64,000 bases of DNA from Ciona intestinalis (Eukaryota; Chordata; Ascidiacea; Phlebobranchia; Cionidae), in assembly GCF_000224145.3 (NCBI RefSeq), contig NW_004190416.2, forward strand, positions 565,258 through 629,257, written 5' to 3'. The notes under the pieces are model-generated. The model did not search any database and was not told the DNA's origin. It was given only the letters and a program-made list of their open reading frames with translations. Made by a program: the position numbers and the translations under genes. Below are positions 13,012-25,608 of this stretch, one piece after another (position 1 is the first letter of the stretch; each line of letters starts with the position of its first letter).

Positions 13012-14261
13012 TGAGCAATACTACTTGTCATAACTGAGTAAGATTAAAGTACAATGTGCCAAGTTATCTGTGTTACAAAGCGGTAACTGTGTACATTAGA
13101 TGCTTCAAGTTGAGCCAAGTGTAAATATTTGTAATATCCCTGCCAATTAGGACACACCGGAGGCTATTAGTGCCAACAAATTAAGAAAAATAGTAAAAAG
13201 GATGAAAAATCGACCAAAATAAATTTATTTCAAGATGGTGTCAGATAAGGGTTAGTCCCTCTTCCGTGACGAATTTAAATGTTAAATATTTGTATGTGAT
13301 GTCATAGGCATCCTTTCAGACGAGACAAAACACATTATAGCAGAAATTATGGTGAATAGTCACTATTTAAACATCCTAATTTGAATAACACTTTGTGAAT
13401 CACGTAGTTTCGATTCTAATGTACAAAAAAATCAGAAAAATATCTGTCACTATATTTCTAAACCGTTTTGTGATATTCTACGAGCTACACCACGTGGCAG
13501 AAATGGGCGGCAAAATAATTCAAGACAAAATAATATCGCGTGTGATGTCATAATAGTCATTCAACACGCAACAATAGGTAGTTTGTTTATAAACAACATT
13601 CCTGTGGGAAGATTGCTGCAATTGTTGCAAAATGGGCTCAAAATTACTGACATACCAACCAAAAAACGGGGGAATTATCACTAAATTTAGATCAAACCGC
13701 GGCCACCCCTGTAATTTAAGGTTTTCTGTCGAAAAACACCTCAATTAGTGCTAAACCAATAGCGGTTTCATCTCCCGTGGCTTTGGCTAAAAACTGTAAC
13801 CGTATTTACAAAAACTGCTTCAGAAAATCGACTATAAGCTTACGTCAGTCATTATTATAAGATTTCGATTAGGCAAAGGAAAGCTACACTGACCAGCAGC
13901 CGACTTGACACAGTTGACAGCTAATCGGCAACTTACCAGGCTTCAAATGCGAGCCTTTATAAAACCACAGGACTGGTATTAACTTAGGTAGTAACCGTAC
14001 ATAAATAAATCATTGAAAACCAAGTATTAGGATTAACTTTAGCTACTATCAATAATTTAAATCTTTGTTTTTAGTTTTGAAACTCAATTATAGGTCGTTT
14101 GTCACGCAATAAGTGTTCAATCGTTCTGGAACGACGTCTTAAAACAATCAAATATTTTAAACTAATTACAAAAAGTTTTAAACTTTAAAAAATTCAATTA
14201 CAAAACTTAACATTAAACCTGGAAAAGGTATAAACTTTAGAGCTTTTAAGACATGTAATAC

Positions 14262-14454
14262 AGTATGGTGGGGGAAGATAGGACACCTTTTTACTGTATT
14301 TTCCCGTACAAGTTAGTAGTAAACAAAGAACATTAACAAACTTTTTGAAACTATATGTTCACAACCTCCATATAGCGTTGTTAATTGTTTAAAACACGAT
14401 CAGGATATTTGGATATTATGTGCTAAATGTGTCCCAGCTCCTCCACTCTGCTAT
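14262..14454 (-). mobile_element. MITE copy
   Basis: Ends tatggtgggggaagatagg and tcccagctcctccactctg, with the internal gttaattgtttaaaacacg block. One terminal repeat is mutated (agctcctcc in place of atcttcccc). Confidence 0.75.
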
Positions 14455-16847
14455 TATATGCGGATAATTATTCAATATAATCTACTCTACTGGAATTAAA
14501 CATTGAACCCGGGAACAGTTCGGCTTAGAGGAAACTGCGTAGAATCTGTACTAGTTTTCAATATGATCATTTTCTAAGGAACAACTTTAACCAAGTTAAC
14601 AATAACAGTCATGGAAGTAAAATATTTCCTTTCATTTTCCACAAAGCAAACTTTAAAGTTCAAATAAATCTTTGCAATAACAGGAACAGAACCATTGACC
14701 CGACAACCTATAGAACGAAAGACAAACCAATTTACCCTTCTCCCCTTTTTTAACCTTTAAGTTTTCACCCTTTGTTCGAAACCACTATAGTTTACTGGAC
14801 TTCCAAAGGTTAAAATACATGAAACAAGATCTGATATTTCACCTGCAGAGGCTGTTTACTGCACAAAATTTAATCCGATTAAAAGCCAGACACTCGAGTT
14901 GTGGTTGTTTACAAGTGGCCAGCGACAATTGGAATCATAAAAACTAAAATTATGGTCGATTTACGAGCGTTTACATCTTTAAACAAATAAAGTCAAGGTC
15001 AGAGTTTGTCATGCGCTTAATTTTTAATTATGACGAATAAAAAAAGCATTATGGATAAACAGAAATCTCCTATAAGAAAATAAAATGTGATTTTACGTCA
15101 TAAACCTTTGCCCACTGCATAGATATCATACAAAAGCACTCAGCTTAATACTTAAGACAGATATCATCTAAAATTCGTTAAAAACTTCAAAAAATGACGG
15201 ATTTGTTTTTTCAAAAGTCCACTAATTTCCAAAGTATGTGTGAAGTGCAGCCAAATAACGTATTAACAGCTGGTAAGGCGTCTTAAACGTTTCGAAGCGT
15301 ATCATTACCGAAAAATAGCGAACATGTACTTTTGCATTAACCAACATCAGCTTAAAGGCGATCGCCTCAAGAAAGATTACAGCAAGTTTAAGCCGAAAAA
15401 GCAAACTTTGTTTTGGAATCTCATATACCTGGATTAGAATGGAAGAGCTCGCACACTGTAGTTTGTTTTTCATTGTCTAAAAATGATTGATTACTATGAG
15501 TTTTTCTGTGTAGGTTTGTAAATTGGTCGCCCACGTTTAACAGCCAGTGTCGGGCAGACACCTTATATACAAAAGGAGACGCTTTCCGCTTTACAAAGTT
15601 GCCATTTTTGGAATTGTATAAATAATGTTTGCACATCATCTCAGGCATAGGTGCTACGTATATACAAACATTGCTTTTTACATATGAAATAAAATACATC
15701 AACAAATTCGTTTTTTTGACGATAAAAGTTATATAGGAAGTCAAAAGAAAGGAGAAAATCTCACCACGTTTACTTTGAATAAACTACTTTCATTGCCATA
15801 TTAGGTAATTGCACTGATGTCACTTTCGGCATCACAACATTATGTAATCCCAATGTAAAGGGCGCTTTATAACATCGGCGCCGAAGATTTCCAATGTTAT
15901 GAATTTCTTAAGTGTCGAGTTCAAATACAAGGTCATTACAAATTCAAATGCCCTTAGCATTAGGGTCAGGTAACAACACGAGCTGCAATGGAGTTTTGAG
16001 TCTTAATCTGACCCAGGAAATACCTTACAATAAAAAGGTCTGCGTCGAAAAATGAACGAAGATTCTTACTTTATTTCAGCGGTTTAAACTGTTTGAAGAC
16101 CCGTGGCGCCTGTTTGGGTTTTAGCAGCGCTTGTTTTTGTTTCCGTATCTACGCCTACAGCTCTTAAATCAGCATTATAACAACCCATTCCGCCCACTTT
16201 GATTTCATTCAAGCGATTTCGCGTCAGATTGCACCAGAGGGTCACATATCACGATCTTTCTACGAGCAAATATTTAAGCAGACTATAATTCCTTGAAAAG
16301 TAGTTAGATGGTATCATTTGGTTTCACTAAAAATGAATTTTACCATAACAAAGAAACACCTTCATCCTTTTTTAAGTATAATTTTGTTACCAATTTTTAC
16401 AAACAGCGTTTTAATTATGCTTTACTTTGGTTATTCATTTACATCTAAAGTTTTCACATAAAGTTAAACTATTCCTTTATCTTTAATGGATTTCAAAACC
16501 GAATTGGATTAATGCCAGAAAACTGAAGGAAAATATGTCAATTTACTTTTAAAATGAATGTAAAATTAAAGCCTAGCCGCAAGTACAAGCACTACAGCTA
16601 AACCCAGCCTTTGAATGGCAGCAACAACACTAAGAAACCGCAAAGTCAAAATAACCTAATAAATCGACGAGATTAAAAAGTCACTGCGCCAAACCGCAGC
16701 TGTTATAAAAAATGGTTATTGCCGAAACAGCCGGACCACCAGAGCGCTCAAGGATTAACGTATTTTCTGCGAACAACATTCAAGTATGTCACGAATGAGA
16801 TTTGTCCGTTCTTTACATACACTTATACACGAGTGAAACGATATATA

Positions 16848-17043
16848 TAGTAGGGTGGGGAAAGATGGGACACCTTATCATTCTATTTTTTCGTCCTATT
16901 TGGTAGTAAACAAAGAACATTCAAAGAATTATTAAACCGTATCCACACGACTTCAATAAAAGAACGTTGTTAATTGATTAAAACACGATTAGGATATTTG
17001 GATATTCTGCGCTAAATGTGTCCCATCTTCCCCCACCTACTAT
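16848..17043 (-). mobile_element. MITE copy, well preserved
   Basis: The terminal inverted repeat tagggtggggaaagatggg pairs with cccatcttcccccaccta, with TA on both flanks. Full internal core. Confidence 0.82.
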
Positions 17044-18962
17044 ACGAAGTATTGGGATTTTTGTACAAACCATAAATGGTACCTTTAATGGCAAAAACAA
17101 CGAGAGCTAAAAAAACACAGAAATTCCCTAAGTTTGAATAAACAGGAACTGTTTTACCATTCATGACATTTGTACTATGAACTACAAAACCCCAAAATAA
17201 AAAAAGTTTCGCTTAAATATAAGTTGGCCGACATATATTTTTAACAGGGGCTCTAATTTTTGCTATTTCGGACATTTGTTTCATAAATATAAAGAGCCAA
17301 ACGTAAAATAGGCCTCTAAAGAGTTTTTAAAATTAGAACACGCCATATAACGAAAGTTTTTATAAAAACAATAGAAATTTTCCAATTATTATAAGTTTAG
17401 GCTTTATGAAAACCCAAGTTCAAATATAATATCCTGGAAAAGGGAGTTTCCGAGCGACAAGTTTGCAATTTCCTTCCTCAGGCAAAAGGGGGTTGGAGAA
17501 AAGAATTAAAGAGACGTCATCCGTCAACGTCGGTAGGAAATTCCATGTTTACATGTCAACAAGTCAAGTGTTTGTTAATGTAAATTATCCGCCTTGATTC
17601 GTCAGTTTACTTTTGTAGTATGCCCAGCGCCAGAGGTGTCCTGTTTAATCCCCAGGTGACGGATATTACTAGAATAATACGACACAACTCTAGAATTCAC
17701 GTCAATTCAACCGATTGTCGGCCCCATTGTGATTTAACTAACATTGTGTCTAGAACTTGGAAGCAGATAGAATAAGAATGTAAACAGTCTCGAATATATT
17801 TAAAGCTTTAATGGAACACACAGTAAGGTTCAAGTGCTACGAAATGTGCAACAAACAAAATCAAGCCCAAGAAAAATGAATCTTAGAAATATATTATATA
17901 CAAACAAATCAATTCGAACGAATATAGCGTATGGACATGGGGGCGCCTAAAATGGCATCAACTGTCTCTACTAAAGAAATATTAAAATAAAAATCAGAAC
18001 ACATGTTAATATTTTTGAAATATACTTGGGTATTTAAAATGTGCACTTATGGCTGTTTACCGTTTACGTTGAGTGCACATTACTAGCGAACCCAAATGTT
18101 TGAAACGAAACCGAAATGTCAAAGCAACTAAAATCACACATTGAATCGGAAAAGCTCTTTTAAAAATGTCCTTAAACGTTTAATGATGAACCTAAACATA
18201 CCATTGACGGCCGTGTCAACCAATATGCTATATTGCGGCTTATTTAAAATGTATTTTACATAGGCGTGCTCAAGTACAGACAAGCAAGCGGCAAAGTTAA
18301 CGATATTAACGCAGTCTGGCGCGAACTTTTGGCTGCTAAACAATCGTTTTGTTCGAGAATCGGGCACGCGCTCACCGCTAATTGGCGGAACAATCGGGCG
18401 GCTTGAAAATGCATTATGACGTCACAGATGCAACGCACTTCTCCGATTAAAAGTTGCTTCTGTTTCCTGAGTACGGCGGTTGGGGGGTAAGTTAGGCGGC
18501 AATTAGTGGGTAAGGGTGTAGTATTTTAAGCCCAGAGCGGCGGCTAGCAGTGTTCATCTATTTCGTTCGGAACTACTTTTTTGTTAATGGAACATACAGG
18601 ATTTTTTAAAGCTGGCAACACTGTTAATATAGACGTTTGGGTGTTACATTTTGATAACTGAGAAACGGGGTAGGGGTTATATTGTTGGGATTAGTGTGGT
18701 CTATAAATCTTCTTATCATGTATTACAATGTTGGGGATCATTGGATATTCTGTAAAGACGGGAAGAGCTTCGCGATGCGCAAACAAAGTATTTTATTTCA
18801 ATATGAGCTATACAAAAAGTTTTCTTTTTTAATGGGTTTAATGCATTAAAAACGACATATCTATTTGAGAATTTTATTATTAAAATTATTTAATGGGGTG
18901 AAACAAATTTGTTTTTTATTTGTTTTTTTTGTTATTATTTTAAGTTATGTTTGATGTAGCAG

Positions 18963-19133
18963 TTTGGAGTAAGATGGGGTTTCTTATCTTTATTGTCACA
19001 GTTGAAAGTAAACAAAGAATTTTACAGAATAATATCACCGTATCCGACTATAAAAGTGCGTTGTTAATTGTTAAAACACGATTAGGAAATATAGTATATT
19101 AGTATGTGCTATCATCTTACCCCACAGTACTAT
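18963..19133 (-). mobile_element. MITE copy, variant ends
   Basis: The ends are of the subtype ggagtaagatggggt / catcttaccccacagtac rather than the commoner ggggaagatggg / cccatcttcccc. The core taaacaaagaattt and gttaaaacacgattagg are present. Confidence 0.65.
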
Positions 19134-19675
19134 AATTTCATAATACATTCTGTTCGTCATTTCTCTAATTCTAGATTCTCATCTCATTGTGTTTATGACG
19201 TAAACAAAAGGAATTCTTTATCTTATTGTCACCCAACAATGATGTTTGTGTAGTTCAACCAACCAAGAACATCAGGAAACTACATTTTTCTCCCGTGTTG
19301 CGACGTCATAATACAAACACAATGACAGGTGTGATGTCAGAATTAATGAAGAAATAATTTCAACTCATTGAAACGTCATAACTAAATTTCTACAATTCTA
19401 GAATACGCAACAATCCCCTTACAATAGTTGTAGAATCAACATAATAATTAATTTTCTAGTATTGAACAATCACTTATTTACGTCACAATAGTCTATTGTG
19501 ATGAAAAATTGGTTTCATTGTCCTATTTGTTGCGTACGATTGAGGGTGGCGCCAATTGTGATTCAATTTCGATCGGAATGAAATTCGAAACAAAATTAAT
19601 TTCTGTCGCGAATCTGCACACAAAGTTGTTTTTGTGTGGCTATAGGATTTTAGTTTCATCCTATTAAATTAAAAC

Positions 19676-19793
19676 GCCTACAACACCCGGTATTCCCAGG
19701 CGGTCACCCATCCAAGTACTAACCGGGCCCGACGTTGCTTAACTTCCCAGATCGGACGAGATGGGGTGTTCTCAACGTGGTATGGTCGTAGGC
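19676..19793 (-). rRNA. 5S rRNA gene, copy 1
   Basis: On the minus strand the 118-base unit starts GCCTACGACCATACCACG and ends CCGGGTGTTGTAGGC, a standard eukaryotic 5S with complementary ends and the internal TTAGTACTTGGATGGG box C. A run of four T follows one base after the 3' end (plus strand 19671-19674), as expected for a pol III terminator. Upstream, TTATAA sits at 19817-19822, that is -24 to -29. RNA component of the large ribosomal subunit. Confidence 0.95.
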
Positions 19794-19816
19794 GATAGTA
19801 CGTCGCGAAACAGCGG

Positions 19817-19822
19817 TTATAA
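19817..19822 (-). promoter_or_regulatory. TATA-like box of 5S rRNA copy 1
   Basis: TTATAA at -24 to -29 from the 5S start. The same position holds TTATAA or, in copy 5, TATAGG/CTATAA in all seven 5S copies of the window, although sequence further upstream differs. This is the pattern expected of an external pol III promoter element. Confidence 0.55.
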
Positions 19823-19951
19823 TGGCGATGCGCTGTGACGTGATAGGTAAAAAGCTATACATCTTAAATAGTAATTTCTCCATCTATTTTCAAAGTGAAA
19901 CGATGCTCTTAATTTGTACGGAACAATACGAAGACTATATATATATAGGCC

Positions 19952-20070
19952 TATAATGGTGTGGGGGAAAATGGGACACCATTTTCATTTTACTTCTTGA
20001 TCGATTTGATAAAAAACATTTACACAATTATAAAACCGTATGCACGTTGTTTGCGTTCTGGATAAATAGC
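19952..20070 (-). mobile_element. MITE fragment cut off at a 5S gene
   Basis: It begins atggtgtgggggaaaatggg and keeps the aattataaaaccgtatgcac block, then stops within about 10 bases of the T-run of 5S copy 2. The distal half and its terminal repeat are missing. Confidence 0.6.
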
Positions 20071-20075
20071 AAAAC

Positions 20076-20193
20076 GCCTACAACACCCGGTATTCCCAGG
20101 CGGTCACCCATCCAAGTACTAACCGGGCCCGACGTTGCTTAACTTCCCAGATCGGACGAGATGGGGTGTTCTCAACGTGGTATGGTCGTAGGC
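20076..20193 (-). rRNA. 5S rRNA gene, copy 2
   Basis: The 118-base unit matches copy 1 throughout. A T-run follows the 3' end (20071-20074 on the plus strand) and TTATAA lies at -24 to -29 (20217-20222). The upstream flank matches copies 1, 4 and 7 for about 50 bases, including GCGATACGCTGTGAC. Confidence 0.95.
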
Positions 20194-21003
20194 GGTAGTA
20201 CGTCGCGAAACAGCGGTTATAATGGCGATACGCTGTGACATCATAATTACTGTTAGTTTAACCTCTCTATCGCCGCGCAGTGAACAATTTATTACCCTAC
20301 CGTACACGATGCGACTAAATGAACGACTGATATTTCGAAACCATTGAAAGCGATTGGCCTGTCTTCATAATCCTAGCTACAACGACAACAACAATAAAGG
20401 CAGCAGGAGTAATGTTCAAATTCTATCCTAAATCCCAGAACCCATGTCGTTTCACCGTGCAGGGTGACACTCACGCATCGTAAAGCCATTGATTAAGACA
20501 AAGGAAGCCCATGAACGGTTTTATTTATGGTTGTTACTGTTTAATAAGTTAAAACGTTCGTCAAACACGTCTGGAATTAACAAATTGACAGAGGTTTCAA
20601 AGCATTAAAAAGGTTAAGAACTCTACTTTAGTATATGCTTTATGGTTTGTGCTATTAGGTAATGAACCAACTCTGGTATAAACCCAGGTCCGATAACGTG
20701 TCTTGCAGTATAGGGCCTCGCCCATATTGTTTAGAATAAGTCTATAACCAGCATTAAAAATGCTGTAATGTATCAAGCGTATTACTTGGACATGTACAAT
20801 GTTTATTAAGTGAAATATTATGTCATTGTTTGAAATGTTTTTGGTTACGAGACTAGCCACAGATACAGTTAAAATGTTTAAATTTATCGTGTATGACTTC
20901 TGCATATGTATTGCTATACTTAAAAACAAGAGACGCTCAAGATTTTAAACAAAACCAGACAAGGGATTTTAGTTTAATCCTATTAAATAATTTAAAGCAA
21001 AAC

Positions 21004-21121
21004 GCCTACAACACCCGGTATTCCCAGGCGGTCACCCATCCAAGTACTAACCGGGCCCGACGTTGCTTAACTTCCCAGATCGGACGAGATGGGGTGTTCT
21101 CAACGTGGTATGGTCGTAGGC
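21004..21121 (-). rRNA. 5S rRNA gene, copy 3
   Basis: The 118-base unit matches copy 1 in all regions read. The 3' flank (ggattttagttt...cctattaaat, 20964-20990) is shared with copy 1, so the two derive from one duplication that included the 3' flank. The 5' flank diverges beyond the conserved TTATAA (21145-21150). Confidence 0.94.
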
Positions 21122-21548
21122 GATAGTACGCCGCCAAACAGCGCTTATAAAGAGGGCGCAATGACAGGACCAGCTTGCAACATTAATTGCGATTAAAATC
21201 AAACTTTTAATTGTCGGTGAACAATTAGTAATTATCCCACAGTGACATAAGAATGTGTGACGTAAGAAAGAGCATTTTACAACAGCACTAATATGGCGGT
21301 AATATCATTGTGTCAAAATACATAAATAGTAACCGACCATTACCGAAACAATGGCTTTAAATAATCAGTCACCCCAAATCTGAACACTTAATTATAAAGA
21401 CAAAAAGGAAAGAAGTTCAAAGGGATAATTTAAAACAAGAAATCTATTTTATATAACCCGTAAGCAGGCTCAAGGTGTATAAGAAACAGAACACATCACG
21501 TTTTATTGGGACTGCTGCCATTGCCCCGCTACCGCAAGATAATTAGGT

Positions 21549-21742
21549 ATAGTAGGGTGGGGTAAGACGGGACACCTTAATAACATAATATTTAAGTATC
21601 CTGATCGTGTTTTAAACATTTAACAGTGGTATATGGGAGTCGTGAGGATGAGGTTTTATATTTCTTTGAGTGTTCTTTGTTTACTACCAAATGGGACGAG
21701 AAAATACAACAAAAAGTGTCCCATTTTCCCTAACCCTACTAT
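21549..21742 (+). mobile_element. MITE copy
   Basis: Ends agtagggtggggtaagacgg and cccattttccctaaccctac, flanked by TA. The internal order is gttttaaac, tatgggagtcgtgagga, then tttgtttactaccaaatggg. Confidence 0.82.
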
Positions 21743-22658
21743 ATCATTAAATACCTTAAGCACTAGCATAGCTTAATTTTAAAGGGGTAGAGACGATCTC
21801 CTTTATACTACATAATACACAAGAATAACACAAAAGTTTTTTTCTACTTTTATTAATTTATTTTACGACGTGTCAGCAACATTTGAGCAATGGAGAAAAT
21901 ACACAATCGTTGTTAATCCGCACATAATGCAGACATTGTAATGTATTCTACAATTAATCTATTTACGTCACAATCGTATCTAATACATCACAATAGCCAC
22001 TAATTCAATTAAGCTCTGAAAGCTGGGCGAGAATTTATAATCCGTTTATTGTTTTGCAGCAATCCACAATTTGCGCAATAACGCTTTCGACACTTTTACG
22101 CGAGTCTCATGTGCAATACAATTGAGATCTATGATGTCATAATTCCTTTTGTTACGTGACAGGGTGTTAATCTAGATTACCACGTCATTATTAGCAATAT
22201 GTTACGTAACAATAAACGAAGTCGTCTCGCTTTATTTGAAGTGACAAGAGTCATTATGACGTTTGAGAGCGGGTTTAGCAACCCGTTTTTTTGATACTTT
22301 TCTCAAGTATAGCTTACCCTTTGCATGTTTTTAATGGCTACCGTTTTGATGCTAATTTCCTTCTTTTTGTGGTTTTAATTAATTTACTTTCTCATGCTGT
22401 TATATTACTAGAGATAAATTTATTCATGTTTACGAGTATGGGAAATTTTAGAAGTGCGCGGTGCCCACTAGAGTGTAGTAGTGAGCCGTATAGTTTAGGA
22501 AGTTCAAAATTTCTAGACACCGCATCTAAACACATATTGTAACAGTATATAACGACAAAATAAAGCCTTACAAATGATACATTTCACACATTAAACGACA
22601 TTATCAATAAATCTGAAAAAACATTTATTTTAAGGCGACCTTATGCTGGCTACAACCA

Positions 22659-22688
22659 TGGCCTACTAAAGATATCTTTAGTAGGCCA
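22659..22688. repeat. Perfect 30-base palindrome
   Basis: The arm tggcctactaaagat is followed directly by its exact reverse complement, with no spacer. Just outside, gctacaacc occurs on both sides in the same orientation (22648-22656 and about 22690-22698). No element of the window's known families matches it. Confidence 0.7.
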
Positions 22689-24125
22689 CGCTACAACCTA
22701 TGTCGGTATAGGAAACAATTTTCCGAAGGCGGTGTTTGATTATGGCTCTTTAGTTATTTCATTTACAACCCAAGGGATAAGCAGATGCAATATCATCTTC
22801 TTTATTTCGCGGTTATGGCTCGAACAAAGTCGTAAAAAGATTAAAACTAATCCTGAGTGATTAAAAGATTTTTGCCGGATGGCATTTACGAAATGAACAA
22901 GCCATAAACGGTCGTAAAACTTCAATAATTGGATGCTAGGTGCAATTTTGGTTGGTGACTTTACAATTATAAGTTATGACTAATGCCATTAACCCTCTGC
23001 TCATAAAAATTATAACCGAAGATTGATTATTTCATTTTGAGGTCAATCTAAAATTGCCCGTACCTTGTGCAACCTGTTACCATTATCTTGTGAATAAATG
23101 GTGTTAAAATGAATAATGCAGGTTCAAGTGTATATATAACTTTATGTCTAAGACGTCCGCAGTGTTTGTGTAATGAATTACCAAGACTGACATCAGTTTA
23201 ACCAAGATCGGAAATGTTTTAAGCTGATAGATGTTTTGCAGTGACAGCTACGAATACACAGTGGACATTACCAAGCGAAGATAATGCATTATTTCACAGC
23301 TGACACCTCTTATCTCGAACATGTAAACTGGTAAAGCCGTTTGATATCGAAAAAAAGTCTCCAAAGACGCGCTCCAAGGAAAAAGGTTCCGTAACTTAAA
23401 ACCTTCTTCGCCAAAGCGTCGAAGTATTTACTTAACCGAATGCAAATACCTGTCCGTGCAGTTTGGAAGGCTATAATTCAGGAAAATATGCTTGACTTTA
23501 CCCTTGTGATAGTTAGCGTGCAATGCATATAATAGACCGAAGTACAGCGGTTGCAGGGTATGAATAAGTTTCGGTTTTAAGTGCTCAGCCCTATTTGTTC
23601 TTTACCCCGAACAAAGCTTTAGCAGGTTTAGGTAGTCCTTTCAGAGTTGCGTTGTAGCAGTCTTTGACTTTGTTTACTACAAATTCAACAGGTGTTAAAA
23701 AGTTAAATCAAGTAATTTCTCGTTACTTAATAGCATAGGCGCTTCATCAGGGTTTTAACGTCAGGTAGTCTAAGTTAGTTTGTTACTTATGAATGTTTTT
23801 AAACGATATAATGTAATATAACCATAAACCTGACATTAGTATTTTATATCTGTAGGTGTACACGTGTGTTTTATAGATTAACTACAGAGAACGTTCGGAT
23901 ACAAAGACATGAACAGGTAAGGATACGAGTACAAAAAAGTTTCTGTTTGAATTTATTGCTGAAACCATCGCTTATGAATATGAACCGTTCAACGGTTAAA
24001 CCGATGTGGTTTTAATGTGAAACACATTGGTCCAGTGTGGTATATTAAGTAGGGCGCGGTATAGTGTAATAAGGATAGTGCGTGTTTAAATACACTGAAC
24101 CGCACATTCTTACACGTATACCAAC

Positions 24126-24154
24126 CTGGCGCAGCTTAATCAATTCTGCGCCAG
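24126..24154. repeat. Short inverted repeat (hairpin)
   Basis: ctggcgcag and ctgcgccag form a perfect 9-bp stem around an 11-base loop. It stands out as GC-rich in AT-rich DNA. No following T-run, so it is not read as a terminator. Confidence 0.4.
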
Positions 24155-25608
24155 TTCACAGCCACATTTATGTTCTGGTTACAAGTATTGCGACCATTAT
24201 AAATTTACCATCCACGTGATCAGCACAGCTCAACATAGGTAATATACGCGCATGATGTATGAAGTAAACAATCCCACGGTATATTTACCGCTGTATGTAT
24301 TTTACGTTGTGGTGTGTACAATTTACTCTTCTTGTGGTTCGACATATAGGTCAATGCCTCAACTGAGGTAAACTTACAAGTTTTTAAACAAGGTTTAAAA
24401 ACGCCAGGTTAAAATAAAAAACAAATCAGTCTAGCGGTTAAACCAGAAATATATTTGTTCAAACAATGTGGTATGGTATATCAATATGCATGTACAACCG
24501 TTTATAGACACATTGTGTTAATACTAACACTTCACTGACACAGCTTAAATAAACCAGACGAGACGTTTGTTTGGCTCGGTTAAATTTAATAAGCTATAAA
24601 ATTTGCTCTGCTACCGGGTGTTAACATTATTAGGTCAATAGAACACTTATGGTAAAGCGTTACAAAATAAAACCGTCACAACGTAAAAATAACGATAGTA
24701 CAATTCAGTCCATCGCGTATAAGAGAAGAAGCTAAATGACATAATACTGCTGTAACCGTAATGTTACTGTGATGTAAAGGTACGAAAACAGGTTTAGATT
24801 GAATGACAATAGCTAATCTAAAGTTGCACCAGCAGCAACGACGCTAAGTAGTCACCGCGGTGAGATTCGAACCAAGATATTTCGATATGGTATAATTTTC
24901 GAGCGTTTAGATATTATCACTATTAAAGTGTAAACAATTCCCCCTTCAGCCCAAGTTATGGCTGGAGTTTTACTTCGATAAACAGATTAGCCGACAAGTT
25001 TAGTAAGTTAGAAACCGCCTTGATTGATCGATGATAAAGTTTCCAAAACTTCGATACATTGTAATTTTCGCCTGTTTAGATATTATCGCTGGTAGTATGT
25101 AGCATATTGTATGTGAGACCGAAACCTATTTTCCTCCATGTAAGTTGCAAATGTTGCACGTTCACTTGCCGAGGGTAACCTTGCTTATAAACATTGGTTT
25201 TCAGATAAAATCTTAAATTTTCAATTCTCACGACGCGTAAATTGATTAGGAAGCTTCCGCCGTGCCTTTGCGGTGACCTTAATTTTATGCTGTTTTTTTT
25301 AAAAAAAACGACCTTGTGCAATGTGTGTAAAATGCAATGCGTGTAAAACTAACCCAACAACGCAAAACTTAAATTTAGGGCCAAGGATAAAATATCAAAC
25401 ACGTACCTGATAAAAACCCCTAAAAGCCGCAAGAACCGGACATTTTATCGAATACAGCAATTATTGTTTGTGTGTGGGGTGATTTAGCGATATAGACTTC
25501 AAATTGTTAAATAAATAGCGGTATTGTTGACAGGTAATTAGAGTAATTATAACGTTAGAAATGGGGTGCTAAAACAATTATTTAACAATTGTATTTTTTA
25601 CATTTCAG

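Larger units (their letters stand above)
13012..19675. other. Intergenic region
   Basis: About 6.7 kb without a recognisable gene. It holds MITE copies at 14262-14454, 16848-17043 and 18963-19133. Open frames such as 15421-15744 minus (107 codons) lack any motif and are treated as chance. Confidence 0.5.
21122..25608. other. Intergenic region
   Basis: About 4.5 kb with no recognisable gene. It has one MITE (21549-21742), a perfect 30-base palindrome (22659-22688), a short hairpin (24126-24154) and a weak diverged direct repeat (about 24890-24930 and 25050-25095). The open frames seen are short and unconvincing. Confidence 0.5.

Noticed and set aside
15421-15744. 107-codon minus-strand frame
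   Set aside because: No recognisable domain and no support from splice sites or flanks.
24126-24154. Transcription terminator
   Set aside because: The hairpin has no T-run and no gene ends there; this mode of termination is not expected in an animal nuclear genome.
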